Origin: Anisodus tanguticus
Taxonomy: Eukaryota; Streptophyta; Magnoliopsida; Solanales; Solanaceae
Length of the DNA stretch: 64,000 nt
Reading direction: 5' to 3'
Assembly: GCA_034509755.1 (NCBI GenBank)
Contig: CM067541.1
Coordinates: forward strand, 9,908,001-9,972,000
The stretch's first letter is position 1. The number at the start of each line of letters is the position of its first letter. The position numbers and the translations under genes were made by a program. Positions 12,231 through 23,945 of this stretch are shown here, piece by piece. The notes beneath the pieces are model-generated. The model saw only the letters and a program-made list of their open reading frames with translations, made no database searches and was not told the origin of the DNA.

Positions 12231-15200
12231 CAGTCAGAGCAGGAGGAGGTCGGACGCTGAGACTAGATCGGAAGTCAAGGAACAGTTGCCGAGGAAGCCC
12301 CTTAGTGAAGATATCTGCATATTGATACGAAGAAGGAACATACAACACCTTAACGTGACCCATTGAAACATTCTCGTGAACAAAGTGAAAATCCATCTCA
12401 ATGTGCTTGGTTCGCTGATGCTGAACCGGGTTATGAGACAAGTAGACAGCAGATATGTTGTCACAGTAAACCAAAGATGCTTTACATAAAGGACAATGAA
12501 GCTCAAGAAGGAGATTTTTGAGCCAACACAACTCAACAACAACATTCGCAACGCCTCGATATTCTGCTTCTGCACTCGAACGGAAAAGCGTGGACTACCG
12601 TTTGGCAGACCATGAAATAATGTTATCCCCCAAAAATACACAATAGCTGAAAGTAGAGCAACAAGTGTCCGGACAGCCTGCCTAATCGACATCCGTGTAA
12701 GATAGTAACATAATCGATGAGGAAGGATATAGATGTAGTACATAGTCAAGAGTGCCCTTAATGTACCGAATGATACGCTTAAGATTCGTAAAGTGAGGCT
12801 CTCTAGGAGCGTGCATGAACAGGCACACCTGCTGAACATCATAGGCAATGTCGGGCTGAGTGAAGGTGCGATGCTGAAGAGCACCTGTGAGACTCCTATA
12901 AAGAGAGGGATTGCTTACCGGATCCTCGTCATCTGCACTGAGTTTTGACTTTGAGTCGACATGAGTGGGCATGATCATGTAGTTCGCCATTTTAGCCCTG
13001 TAAATAATTTCCTCGGCATACTTACGCTGACATAAGAACATGGCATGTACTGATATGGTCACTGATATTCCCAAAAAATAACTCAATTTACCTAAGTCTG
13101 TCATAGCAAATTTGGACTTGAGCATGGAAATGATCTCGTGTTTCAGTGCATCAGAAGAAGCTGTCAGAACAATATCATCTACATATAAAAGAAGGTAAGT
13201 TGTGTCATTACCTCGATGAAAAATAAAAAGTGAATGATCACTCTTGCTGCACATGAACCCGATCTGTATGACGTATGTAGCAAACCGCTCATACCAAGCC
13301 ATTGGGGCTTGTTTTAATCCATATAGTGACTTACGAAAATGGCAGACATACTTAGGAATCTCCGGATGCACAAAGCCAGACAGTTGATGCATATAAATGG
13401 TTTCTTTCAAATCCCTATGTAAGAAAGCATTTTTTACATCAAGCTGGTGAATAGGTCAATTATTCCCCATATCTATGATCAAAATAGTGTGAATGGTGGC
13501 TAGTTTGACCACCAAACAAAAAGTCTCACCACAATCAACTCCCTCATGTTGCCCAGTACCATTGGCCACAAGTCTTGCCTTATGGCTTTCAAGCTCACTA
13601 CTGTCTCTGAATTTGTGACGATAGAGCCACATACAACGAATCACATTCACCCTCTCTGGTTTCGGGATAAGATTCCAAGTGGTTGATGTGTTAATGCATT
13701 AAACTCCTCACGCATGGCCGCATTTCAATTCGAGTCAAGCTTGGCCAATTTTGGGTTTTTAAGAATAGGTGAGATAGTTTGAGTAGATAGGTTAAAATGC
13801 ATTTTTGGTTTGAAAATCCCGTGTTGTGCACGGGTTCCATTCAGTGCATGGAAACGGTCACTGGTTGGGCATAGGGGTTGGGTTGTGACGGGCAGTGTGT
13901 CAGGACAGTGGGGCTAGGGAGTGTATGGTGGGTGATGGTGTATTGGGGTTGGCGGGTTGGGTCCGGGAAAATTCGATGGGGGGGAGAGGAAGTGGGGTGG
14001 GATTGTCTTTAGGCAGTGGGATTGTGGTAGGGGCACTGGTCGTCGGGACAGGTGGGGGTGTCGAATTGGATGGGGGGTGGAGGCGGTATGGCCGGATGTG
14101 GTGGATATTGTAGTGCATTTTGGACTAGAGGTGAGGTGTCCGAGTCATTAAGGAATCTGTAATCAGTGGCTTGATTTTATTGGATGTTGGCAAATGGGAA
14201 AACGTTCTCCTCGAACGCGGTGTCATGAGACTATGATTTTGCATGTAGACAAGTCATAGCATAAGTACCCCTATGGTTCAACAGGAATTCCAAGAAGACA
14301 CACGGAGTGGTACAAGGTGCTAATTTGTGAGGTACTGTGGAGGCAAGATTTGGGTAGCATAGACATCGAAGTTGATCATAGGTAGGGATCCGACAGAATG
14401 GGATCTCTGTGGGGGTCCTATTTTAGAGCGTACTTGTAGGTAGTATATTAAGAATGTATTTTGTCATTTTTAACGCATATACCCAAAAGGTGGGGGGAGA
14501 TACACATGAAAAATTAGGGTATGAATCATATTGTTAATGGGGCGGAGAATTCTTTCAGCTTTACCATTTTGAGGGGAAGTATTGGGGCATGAAAATCGAA
14601 ACACCATGCCATTAGCCACACAGAATTTGTGAAAGAGGAAATTATTAAACTCACGACCATTGTCACATTAAAACGTCTTTATTGCTTTTCAAATTGTGTT
14701 TTGACATACGTACGAAATTCAAAAAACTTGGAATAGACTTGAGACTTATATTGGAGCGGATAGACCCATAGGAAGTGAGAAAAATCATCCAATAATACTA
14801 AATAATATTTATGACACAATTTTCTAGTAATAGGAAAAGTTCATAAATCCCCATGAATAATATCAAAATGAGAGAAAGTAACACTCAAAGATGACGTAAA
14901 TGAGAGTCTAACATGTTTTCAAAGATGACAAGAGTAGCAATTGTGGGCAAGGTTCCCTTTATTACATTGAATTAAATTGTAGTTTCTAAGAAAATAAAAA
15001 ATATGAGCTCTGAGATGTCCAAGTCTACTATGTCACATTGATGGAGAGATTGCAGCTAGAGAGGTGGGAGGATTGACACTTGCAGCGGACATGGATAGAA
15101 AAGGATAGAGGTCCCCCACACTATTTCATCTCGTAAGAAGTTTCCCCGAACATAGGTCCTTCACAGAAAAATCAAACGGGTCAAAATCAATAGATACGAA

Positions 15201-16557
15201 ATTATCAATGGCAAACTTTCTAACAAAGATTAAGTTCTTGATGATGTTAGGGGAATAGAGAACGTGTTTGAGGGAGAATGGGGGTGAGGTGACGGAGTTT
15301 GTGTGTGGCCAAACCCTTGAATTAGAATGCGATGACCATTTTCGATCATAATAAATTGATGAGTATTTAAATTACGCGCTTGAGGAAGATTACCAGAGTT
15401 GTGAGTGAGGTGAGACGTGACGCTCGTATCCATATACCAGGCGTCATCGGGCTATTGAAGATTTAAGGTGCCGAAAGCCTGGCCCAAATTTGTTGGAGTG
15501 AGGTCGATAGTGGATTGTTGGGCTACGGAAAAATGGGCCTAATGGTTGGGGTCCGTCGAGTGTGACGTTGGGTGGGCTCCCAAAATGTTGGGTCGCGGCT
15601 GCTGGAAAGTTGCTGGGGGTATAGGCCCAGTTCCCGTACATCTGCCAGGGCAGTGGGCCGACCCACTGTGTTGGTGTTGGGCCTGTTGTGGATGGCTGGC
15701 TGAATTGGCCCGACCCCCTCGGCCTTTTCCTTTGCCTCCTCGGCCACCCCCGCGACCTCTGCCTCTGCCGCCACCGTAGTTATTCTACAGCTGGTGGTGA
15801 TCGGAGCATGGTGGTTGGCCGGTGGTTGTGGTGTTTGTCACTGGGGCATCAACCACCAACGCTTTGGGATTGTGTTCGTCCTGTTTTGCTCGTCTCGTCT
15901 CCTCTAATAGCAATTGGGACCGTGCTTTGTTGAAACTCGGTAAGGGATCGACCTGTTGGATCATCGTTGCAAATGTGTCGTATTCACCTTTCGACAAACC
16001 ATTAATCAATTGCAAAACCATCTTTGTGTCTAAAATTAGAGTAGCCACGTTAGATAATTAGCCGGCAATCAATTTTAATTATTTGCAGTAGTCGGCCATA
16101 TTTGCAAAGTTTTCAAGACGGACGATGTTGAATTGCTTCTCAAGATACACGACACGTGTATGTTTGTTGTCTTGAAAAAATTCCTCCAACCTTGTCCATA
16201 ACTCGTGAGCCGAAGCTCCGGTCTTCATAATAGTATAAAGCAAATCCTCGAAGATAGTGCCATAGATCCACTGCTTGACGATGGCGTCAAGCCGTTTTCA
16301 CGTCGTGTTGTCGACGTCGCATGGGCGGGGATAGATGGTATCAATGTGATCAAGCACGTTGTATTTGGAAGAGTTCAACCTATGACGCTTATTATCAATT
16401 CTCTTGATCAAGATTTAACGAGATGAAGTTCTTGATATTGTTTACGGCGAAAGCCGGATGAAAGATATTGGGGGTGGAAGAGGGAGGAGGATTTGTGACG
16501 TCGGGGGTTGAGGAAGAGGAAGCGGGAGAAGCTATGTGGGCCGCGGGTGACGCCATG
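12231..16557 (-). pseudogene. gag-pol of element B, degenerate
   Basis: Reading down the minus strand: gag starts near 16557 (MASPAAHIAS) and shows a UBN2-type capsid region (about 15800-16430, with QLINGLSKGEYDTFATMIQQ) and a Gly/Arg-rich tail. Protease is at 15230-15433, with the active site changed to MDTSVTSH from the usual DTGA. Integrase scraps occupy 14150-15230. Reverse transcriptase (12682-13650) has SLYGLKQAPMAWYERF and LLLYVDDIVL. RNase H follows to 12231. Stops and frameshifts separate the parts, including stops soon after the gag start. The proteins would copy and integrate the element; none can be made whole here. Confidence 0.85.
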
Positions 16558-16754
16558 ATGGCTTCCGGAACCAAGTAAATAAAGAGAGGGGGTTAGTGCG
16601 GCGGTATATCAGTCGTATACGAATTGTATATCGGCGGTTAGGGTATATCAGCCGTATACAAGGTGTATATCAGCGGTTTATACTATGGTTTTGGCGTCGG
16701 AAAGAGAAAGAATAGGGGGGCAAGTATAGGATTTAGGGTAATGAGAGATTTTTT

Positions 16755-16768
16755 GGCTCTTGATATCA
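16755..16768 (-). other. Primer-binding site of element B
   Basis: Minus-strand TGATATCAAGAGCC directly follows the 5' LTR and resembles the complement of the initiator tRNA-Met 3' end (TGGTATCAGAGCC) with a few changes. Confidence 0.7.
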
Positions 16769-16954
16769 TGTAGAATAGTGTAAATCTCTCTTTAGTGGAG
16801 TCCTCTCATTAATATATATATATATATATATATAGTGTGTACAATTGTAATCATAATAGAATGAGGATATCTACTTTACATAATTATATAAAAATATTAA
16901 TTACAGAATATTTGCAAAATATACGGTGAATATATGAAAATATATTCAATATCA
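16769..16954 (-). repeat. 5' LTR of element B
   Basis: Matches 12059-12222 along its length; starts TGTAGAATAGTG and ends TTCAATATCA in plus-strand reading. It contains a 24-bp TA microsatellite at about 16804-16828. Confidence 0.85.
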
Positions 16955-18401
16955 GTAACAATAGTAGAAGAGCAAAGACGTTGCTCCCAGGTCAAATCAA
17001 ACAAACTACATGAATAAAAACCATGTCTGCTTCTAAATCATCTTATACGTATGTTTTTCTAATACACACATAGCGCCTATATTTGCTTGTTCTAATCCAG
17101 ATTTTGGGGACAATTTGCATATGTTCATTGTTTTCAAGGCATATTTTACAGTTTCGGATATTATTATCTTTTTGAGATTCAAGTCGTAGTAAATTTCTTC
17201 AGAATTAAATACTCGAATGTCAGATATCCTTGCATCACAACTATAGATTCTACTTATCCTAATTTTCTCTTCCAAATATGTTTTGTTACTCAGCAATTAA
17301 TCTCTCTTTAAACAAAAGGATTCAATCAAAATTGCTTCCACAACTACCAAAATATAATAATTAATAATACATGAAAGAAGAATAGCCCAAAATATTTGTT
17401 GAAGTGTATGATCATCTCATCTAAACATGTCTCCTCAAGTCCAGACATGATTCTTTTTTCATGGATCAAACACGTAGAAATTGTTACATTACCATTATCT
17501 TAAAATTATTAGACAAAGCACACTTTTATTTACTTAATTATATTCTCACCACGCCTCTTCAGGTGCGGGCTTAATACCCTTTTCATAAGCCAAACACGTA
17601 GAAATTCTTTTTGATAATGGGTGATAGTGAGATTCGATCCCAGTCACACGATCTCTATATACTCTGATATCATATTAAAGTGTGTGATCATCTTATCTAA
17701 AAACTTAATATATTAGAGAGAATACACTTTTATTTACTTAAATATTTTTCCAAGTTTTCACTTTTTCATTTTTGGTTAAGATGGTGGTAGACCAACAAGA
17801 AAAATTAAAGTTCTTGATAAAACCCCAAATCAGCAAATGCACAAAAAATCCCCATTGGCACCTGAGAATAAAAACTGTTAGCAGTGATCATAGGTGGCTT
17901 CTCAGTTCTACTTTGATCCAAGGCCCAAATAGCAAAAACTAATCGTACATCTTATGCAACAAAATTCCAAATCAACAATTAGTTAACCAATATCATAATT
18001 TTCTATAAATCTGATTGGACAGAGCAAGAACAGTACACCATCAGTTTCATTTTTAAAAAAAAAAAAAAAAAACAGAGTCCATATGCAAAGCTACTAGCAG
18101 ATAGTCGTTTCATTTGTGTATAGATTGTCTTTTCTTCTTCTTCTGCTCACCGAGAAATCTGTGCAAGTGAAATCTTTGAGAAATGCACTAACCAATCTAA
18201 AGAACAAATGTTGTGTTTTTAAAAAAAAAAAAAAAAAATTTGTTTTCTTGATGTCTTCAATTTATCTTGGTCAAAATCTGGACAAAACCTTGCACCAACT
18301 TCTTCTAGTACCTAACTGACCATTCTATTCTTTCTTTTCTTCCTCTTTTTTTGCTTTTTCTTTTAAATGTCCCAGGTTTACACAATTGAAAATAAATTAT
18401 T
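16955..18401. other. Spacer without a recognisable gene
   Basis: AT-rich. Two loosely similar blocks (about 17400-17540 and 17575-17745) share AAACACGTAGAAATT and ACACTTTTATTTACTTAA, suggesting an old duplication or two copies of an unnamed repeat. Poly-A runs occur at 18055-18072 and 18221-18238. No supported coding sequence. Confidence 0.5.
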
Positions 18402-18446
18402 CACTCCCTCCATTCTAATTTACATGTAATATTATTTCATTAAGGC
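18402..18446. mobile_element. Stowaway-like MITE end, cut by element C
   Basis: CTCCCTCCATTCTAATTTAC is the characteristic Stowaway terminal motif. Only one end is present; the sequence changes into the LTR of element C at about 18447. Confidence 0.45.
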
Positions 18447-18625
18447 TAATACCGTAAGAAATATTTTTTCTTGATTTTATTCATCAATGATTTACAATAT
18501 ATATAGTGTTACAATAATATACTTTGATACAAATTAGATAACTAAACAATCCTAATTACAAGAGGAATCTAATTCTACCCAATATAGGAGATGTACAATT
18601 ATTATGAAAATAATATTCTATTACA
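18447..18625 (-). repeat. 3' LTR of element C
   Basis: Ends ATTCTATTACA in plus reading, next to the plus-strand CCCCTGCAGTC that corresponds to a weak polypurine tract. The outer end is judged from resemblance to the LTR of element J (AAGAAATA...CTTGATT) and lacks a clear TG, so the left boundary is approximate. Confidence 0.5.
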
Positions 18626-18629
18626 CCCC

Positions 18630-21600
18630 TGCAGTCGAAGCGGGAGGTCGGCGTATGCTGAGACGATCCCGAAAGTCTTCAAATAAAACCAGCGAAAGAC
18701 ATTTTGTAAATATCTCGGCAATCTGATAATGTGGCGGGACATGTAAGACGCGTACTTGTCCACGAGCAACCTCTTCGCGAACAAAGTGAAATCCAGCTCA
18801 ATATGCTTAGTGTGTTGGTGATGAACCGGATTCCCTGAGAGATAAATTGCATTAACATTATCACAATAAATGAATAAATCAATATCGCCTTCGGAACCGG
18901 ACAGTGGAGCTCTAAGAGAAGGTTCTGTAACCAACAAGATTCAGACACCACATTGACAACTCCTCGGTATTCTACTTTTGGCATTGAATCTGGACAAGGT
19001 TGCTTGCCGTTTTGAGGACCAAGAGACCAGATTATCACCAAAAAATACACAATAACCAGACGTGGAGCGCTTGATATCCGAACAACCACCCCAATCGACA
19101 TTTGTGTATGAAATAAAAATGGTTATCGAAGACGGATATAAATGCAAGTCATAATCGAGAGTACCCTGAATATAACGCATAATGCGTTTGAGAGCATGCA
19201 TGTGATCCTCCATTGGGTTATGCATGAATAGACAAACATGTTGTACATCATAAGAGATGTCGGGCCTTGTGAATGTGAGATACTACAGGGGCCCTGCAAG
19301 GCTGCGATAATGTGATGGATCGGCATATGGCTTACTGGACGAAGCACTCAACTTTCGTTTAATATCAATCGGAGTAGATGATGACCTACACGATGACATG
19401 TCTGCTCGTTTAATAATCTCTGCAGCATACTTCTTTTGGGATAAAAATAAACCAACTGCATGACATGTCACAGCTATCCCTAAGAAGTAACTCAGTAGCC
19501 CTAGATCCTTCATTGCAAACTCAGAATCAAGCAGTGACATGATAGACTTGCGAAGAGCATCAGATGAGGCAATTAATATAATATTATCCACATACAAAAG
19601 AATATAAGCAATATAATTATCCTGACGGTATATGAATAGAGAATGATCAGACATGTTGTTACAAAACCCAATATGTGAAACACAATCTGCAAACCTCTTG
19701 TACTAGGCCCTAGGAGCTTGTTTGAGCTCATACAATGATTTCTTTATCAGGCACACATGATTAGGATAAGTAGGATCTCTGTAACCCATGAGTTGATACA
19801 TGTATATTGTTTCATTGAGGTCACCATATATGAAGGCATTTTTGACATCAAGCTGATGAAGCGGCCATGCCATCGAAATAGCCAGACTGAGGACTGTTCT
19901 AATAGTTGCCGGTTTGACCACCGGGCTGAAAGTCTCACAACAATCCACACCAACCAGTTGAGTTTTCCCATCACCTACAAGACGGGTTTTGTGCCTCTCA
20001 AATGTTCCATCAGATTTTTCTTTATGACTACAAATCCACATAGACCGAATCACATTAACATCAAGGGGACGGAGCACTAAATCTCACGTCCTATTATTAA
20101 TAAGAGCATTAAATTCATCATCTATAGTCATTTTCAATCCGGGTCAGTAAGGGCAGACACAGGATTACGGGGCAACGATGACCGTGTAACATGGGTGTGA
20201 AGACCATATTTTTTGTTTGGCTTAAAAATCCAGTGTTGACTACGAGTGACAGGCCGTTGGGCCGGAATTAGAGTCGGGTCGGACGAGACTAGCAGACTGC
20301 CCGGCAGTGGGCTGGTAGTGACTGGACTGTCGGGCAGTGGGCTAGGGGATAGTGGACTGCCTGGGCCGAGACCCAGTGGACCGCCCGCCACTAGGCCTCT
20401 CAGCAGTGGGCTGCCAGCGAGAGATTAGCTGGTCCAGCATCCGCAGGGCTCGGTAATCGGGCTGAGACACCAGGACATGTTGGGCTTATTTGGGAGGCTA
20501 ATTTATGGATCAAATACGGGGGTATGCTATCGTCAAGAAATTCATAAGTAGGAGGCCCGGAATAATGTAATTTGGCAAAAGGAAAATTTGTTTCATAAAA
20601 AATTACGTGACGATTTACGATGATTTTATTAGAGGATAAGTCAAAATATTGTAATCATAATGATTTGACGGATATCCCAAAAAAAATACGGAGTGGACTA
20701 GGGTTGAAGTTTATTGATGGTAGTAGAAGAAAAGAGAGGATAGCATAAGCACCCAAAACCTGTAAATGAGAATATGATGGGTCCCTTAGGTATAAAATCT
20801 TAAGTGGGGATTCGTATGCTCAAAATATAGGTTGCCATTTGTAACGCATGATGCGAAAATGATGGTGGTAGAGATGCATGGGAAAGTTCTAACAATATTG
20901 TTAATGGTTCAAAATTTTCTTTCTGCTTTTCCATTTTGAGATGATGTATGTGGACAGGAGAGACGAAACGACAAACCATTAGTTTTGCAAAAATCCCAAA
21001 AAGGCTCATTATCAAATTCTCTACCATTGTCACATTGAATATTTTTAATATCCCGTTCAAATTGAGTGCAGATGTATGCTCTAAAGGAAAGAAATGTGGA
21101 AAAAACTTATGACTTTTTAGACAAAGGAAATGTCGACAAAAATTAGAGTGCTCATCCAACAACAGAAGATAATATCAATGTCTCGAAGAGCTCAAAACGG
21201 GAGATGTCCAAATATTACTATGAATAATATCAAAAGGCATAACATTACGAGAATTAGAAGCAACAAAAGGCAACTTAACATATTTTCCAAGAGAACATGA
21301 GTGACAAACATGAGAACTACGAGGTCTAGTACACTTAATAAATTTATTTTGTTTAAGGGAAGCAAAAATAGGTGTTCCCGGATGACCCAAATGTTCATGC
21401 CATAAGGAAGGAGCTAAAGCTGCAAAAGTGGATGGTAAATTGGCTTGATGTGTGGTTGTGGTGGTTGGATAAAGCTCGCCCCGACTATCACATCTCACTA
21501 GACGCATCCAGTCCGAAAATCTATTACGAAAAACCCAAAAGGATCAAATTCAACAGAAACTCAATTATCAATGGTAAATTTTTAATTGAAATCAAGTTTT

Positions 21601-22760
21601 TAATTAAATGAGGTGCGTGAAGGACATTTTTCAAAATTAACGGTGGGTTCGGGGGAGACAAGTTTGTAGTACCAGAACCACGAATTAGAATTGAATGACC
21701 ATTTGTGACAATTATACCACAATTATTGCTCAAACTAAAATAGAACGAGAGATTACCTTGTGAAGACGTCATGTGAGACGTTGCACCGGTGTCCATGTAC
21801 CAATTTGCGTCGAGCGAAGTAAGCCCAAGAGTGTGCATCGCGGCCTCAATATATGTCATGGTCGCCACTGCTTAGTGGGCCTGCTGCCACTGGCTCGACA
21901 ATGGCCCAAGAAGTCCTAGCTGCTGCTGCTGGGCCTTCTGTGGTTGCTAGTTGGGAACTGGGCCTGGCCCAATTACCGCCGACAGGATAGGGAAGGGCTG
22001 CAAGGCCCAAGGCCACTTCCAGGCCCATGGTGCCGGCCCACTGCCCCAAGGTGCCCTCGACTGCCACTAGGCTGGCGAGTGTTGTTAGCCGCTGCCACCT
22101 CCTCCGCTGCGATTGTTGCCGCCATTACCACCACCGCAGCCGCAACTTTTGCTCCCATTATCGCCGTTTCGGCCATTCTGGCCATGATTTGGCGGCAAAT
22201 TTTCAAATTATGACGAACTCTCATCGGACGGAGTGGCAATCAAGACGGAATTTGACACGGTGGTTGTCTTCTTAGCAAAATCCGCTTCTTTGAGAATAAG
22301 CATATAGCGGACTTGGTAAAATAGTGGAAGAGGATTGCTTTGGCGAATGAGCGTACCCACTCCACTATATGCACCGGTGAGGTCGTCCACTAGTTGTAAG
22401 ATAAGCTGATTGTTAGTTACCAGCGCGCCGATGTTCTTGAGTTTATCCGACAATACCTTGAGTCGTTGACAATATGCAGATGCATTGGAAAAACCGGCCA
22501 TGTCGGTGGTGGAGAATTCCTGCTCCAGAGTAAGGGCTCGGGAATTTTTATTGTCTTGGAATATGTCGCGTAAGCGATCCCAAGCTTCCATTGCCGTCGA
22601 TTCAAGTTCAATGATTGTATGCAGCAAATCGCTAGAAATAATGGCATAATTCCACTAAAGAATTGTCGCATCGAGGGTTAACCATAATTCTCTTTCGTCG
22701 TCGGTTTTCGACACCTTCTCCTTGCCTTTTTCCGGCAGAATTATGTGATGAATAACCCGG
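18630..22760 (-). pseudogene. gag-pol of element C, degenerate
   Basis: In minus order: gag UBN2-type region (22208-22700, with TLEQEFSTTDMAGFS and LVDDLTGAYSGVGTLIRQ); Gly/His-rich tail; protease with MDTGATSHMTSSQGN (21524-21868); GAG-pre-integrase zinc region with LWHEHLGHPG and CHSCSLGKY (21175-21507); integrase core scraps (20800-21162); Ser/Pro linker (20134-20391); RT with the DVKNAFIYGDL region (19703-20077) and LLYVDNIIL in place of YVDD (19283-19654); RNase H (18602-19225). Frames break repeatedly. The YVDD to YVDN change would by itself be expected to cripple RT. Confidence 0.8.
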
Positions 22761-22824
22761 TGGTGGGAAAATTGCCCAACACTGTTTTTCTTGTCCACTA
22801 GGCAAACATACTCGTCTTCCATTT

Positions 22825-23616
22825 ATGTCATCAAACAGTGTTACTTTTTCTCCCTTTGATATTGTTCATGCTGATTTGTGGACATCTCCGATTGTTAGCT
22901 CTTTGGGTCATAAATTCTATCTAGTATTCTTGGATGATTTTTCACATTTTGTCTGGATTTACCCACTGAAATTCAAATCTGAAGTTTTTACAAAATTCCT
23001 CGAGTTTCACAAATTCATTAAAACACAATTTGAAAAATCTATCAAATCATTCCAATGTGATAATGGACGTGAATTCAATAACTCGGCATTTCATAATTTC
23101 TGTTCTAAACAAGGCATGGTTTTCCGTTTTTCTTGTCCCTATACTTCTTCCCAAAACAGAAAGGCTGAAAGAATTATACGTACCATCAATAACATGGTTC
23201 GCACACTTCTGTTTCATGCCTGCCCACCACCGCCTTTTTGGGTCTATGCTGTCAAAATGGTAGAATCCCTTCTTAATATTTTACCAACTAGCACACTCCA
23301 AAACAAGACCCCTTCCGAAATCTTATTTTAGAGCTCCAGTGTCCACTCCGCAAGGCGTCTATAGTCTATTGTGACAACATATCTGCCATCTATATGTCTC
23401 ATAATCCGGTCCAACATCAGCGGACTAAGCATATTGAGATGGATATCCACTTTGTGCGAGAGAAGGTTGCCCGTGGTCAGGTCAAAATATTACACGTGCC
23501 TTCCTCTTATCAGTATGCAGACATCTTCACAAAGGGACTACCGCGACAGCTCTTCACCGACTTCCGATCCAGCCTTAGCGTTCGGCCTCCTCCCGCTCCG
23601 TCTGAGGGGGAGTATT
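22825..23616 (+). pseudogene. Integrase fragment joined to RNase H end (element D)
   Basis: Integrase core at 22825-23331 with ADLWTSPIVSSLGHKFY, FQCDNGREFNN and TSSQNRKAERIIRTINN (two Asp and a Glu of the DDE triad visible). The deletion junction follows, then an RNase H terminal stretch to a stop just before the LTR, with KHIEMDIHFVREKVARG and ADIFTKGLPRQLF. No RT is present. Dead remnant. Confidence 0.8.
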
Positions 23617-23808
23617 AGCGAATATTCTCTGTATATTTTGTGATTATGATAGATGTATATTTAAGGTAACTTAGGATTCTAATTGTATTAGGAATTAACC
23701 TTTGTAAGGTAAGTTAGGATTCGTACCATATTAGGAATCAACCTTTGTACAGCTATATATATTGTGAATAATGAAAGGAATCTCCAAGGGAAATTATTCC
23801 ATCTTTCA
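23613..23808 (+). repeat. 3' LTR of element D
   Basis: 196 bp, begins TATTAGCGAATATTCTCTG right after the polypurine tract GAGGGGGAG, ends ATCTTTCA. Very close to both LTRs of element G. The 5' end is TA rather than TG. Confidence 0.85.
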
Positions 23809-23811
23809 ATT

Positions 23812-23945
23812 ACAATAACAAAAATAACATAGGCAGTATAATCCCACAAGTTTAGTTTGGGGAGAATAGAGTGTACACAGACATTACCCCTACCTTGAAA
23901 GGTAGAGAGGTTGTTTCCGATAGACCCTCGGCTCAGGATAATGCA
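23812..23945 (-). mobile_element. TS-type SINE fragment
   Basis: Plus reading goes AACAAAAATAACATAGG, then ATCCCACAAG, GGGGAGAATAGAGTGTACAC, CTACCTTGAAAGGTAGAGAG and CGATAGACCCTCGGCTCAG. This is the complement of the tobacco-type TS SINE 3' half, whose 3' tail is TTG-rich. It abuts the LTR end of element D. The tRNA-like head is absent. Confidence 0.7.

Larger units (their letters stand above)
12059..16954 (-). mobile_element. Copia element B (Ale/Retrofit-like), complete in length but inactive
   Basis: A 4.9-kb element on the minus strand with short LTRs at both ends (12059-12222 and 16769-16954). A tRNA-Met type primer-binding site lies at 16755-16768 (minus strand TGATATCAAGAGCC) and a polypurine tract at 12223-12231 (minus strand TGAGGGGGTG). 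Short LTRs, total size and RT motifs fit the Ale/Retrofit lineage. It interrupts element A. Five-base flanks (ACATG left, GTAAC right) do not match, so no TSD is visible; one side may be deleted. Confidence 0.85.
18447..22766 (-). mobile_element. Copia element C, 5'-truncated
   Basis: Minus-strand copia element keeping its 3' LTR (about 18447-18625), RNase H, RT, integrase, protease and most of gag. The 5' LTR and primer site are missing: at 22763-22767 the sequence switches to a plus-strand piece of another copia (element D). Same broad family as element H, with similar gag and pol. Confidence 0.8.
22767..23808 (+). mobile_element. Copia element D: truncated, internally deleted relative of element G
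   Basis: Starts inside the integrase zinc region (matching element G from about 45935) and runs to 23324, then jumps to the RNase H end and a 3' LTR. Compared with G, 1,907 bp are missing between two copies of CCGAAATCTT (46476-46485 and 48383-48392 in G), and one copy remains at 23315-23324. There is no 5' LTR; the left end abuts element C in opposite orientation. Confidence 0.85.

Noticed and set aside
13895..14151. Gly-rich plus-strand and Pro-rich minus-strand frames
   Set aside because: They correspond to the low-complexity Pro/Ser linker between integrase and RT of element B, not a separate gene.
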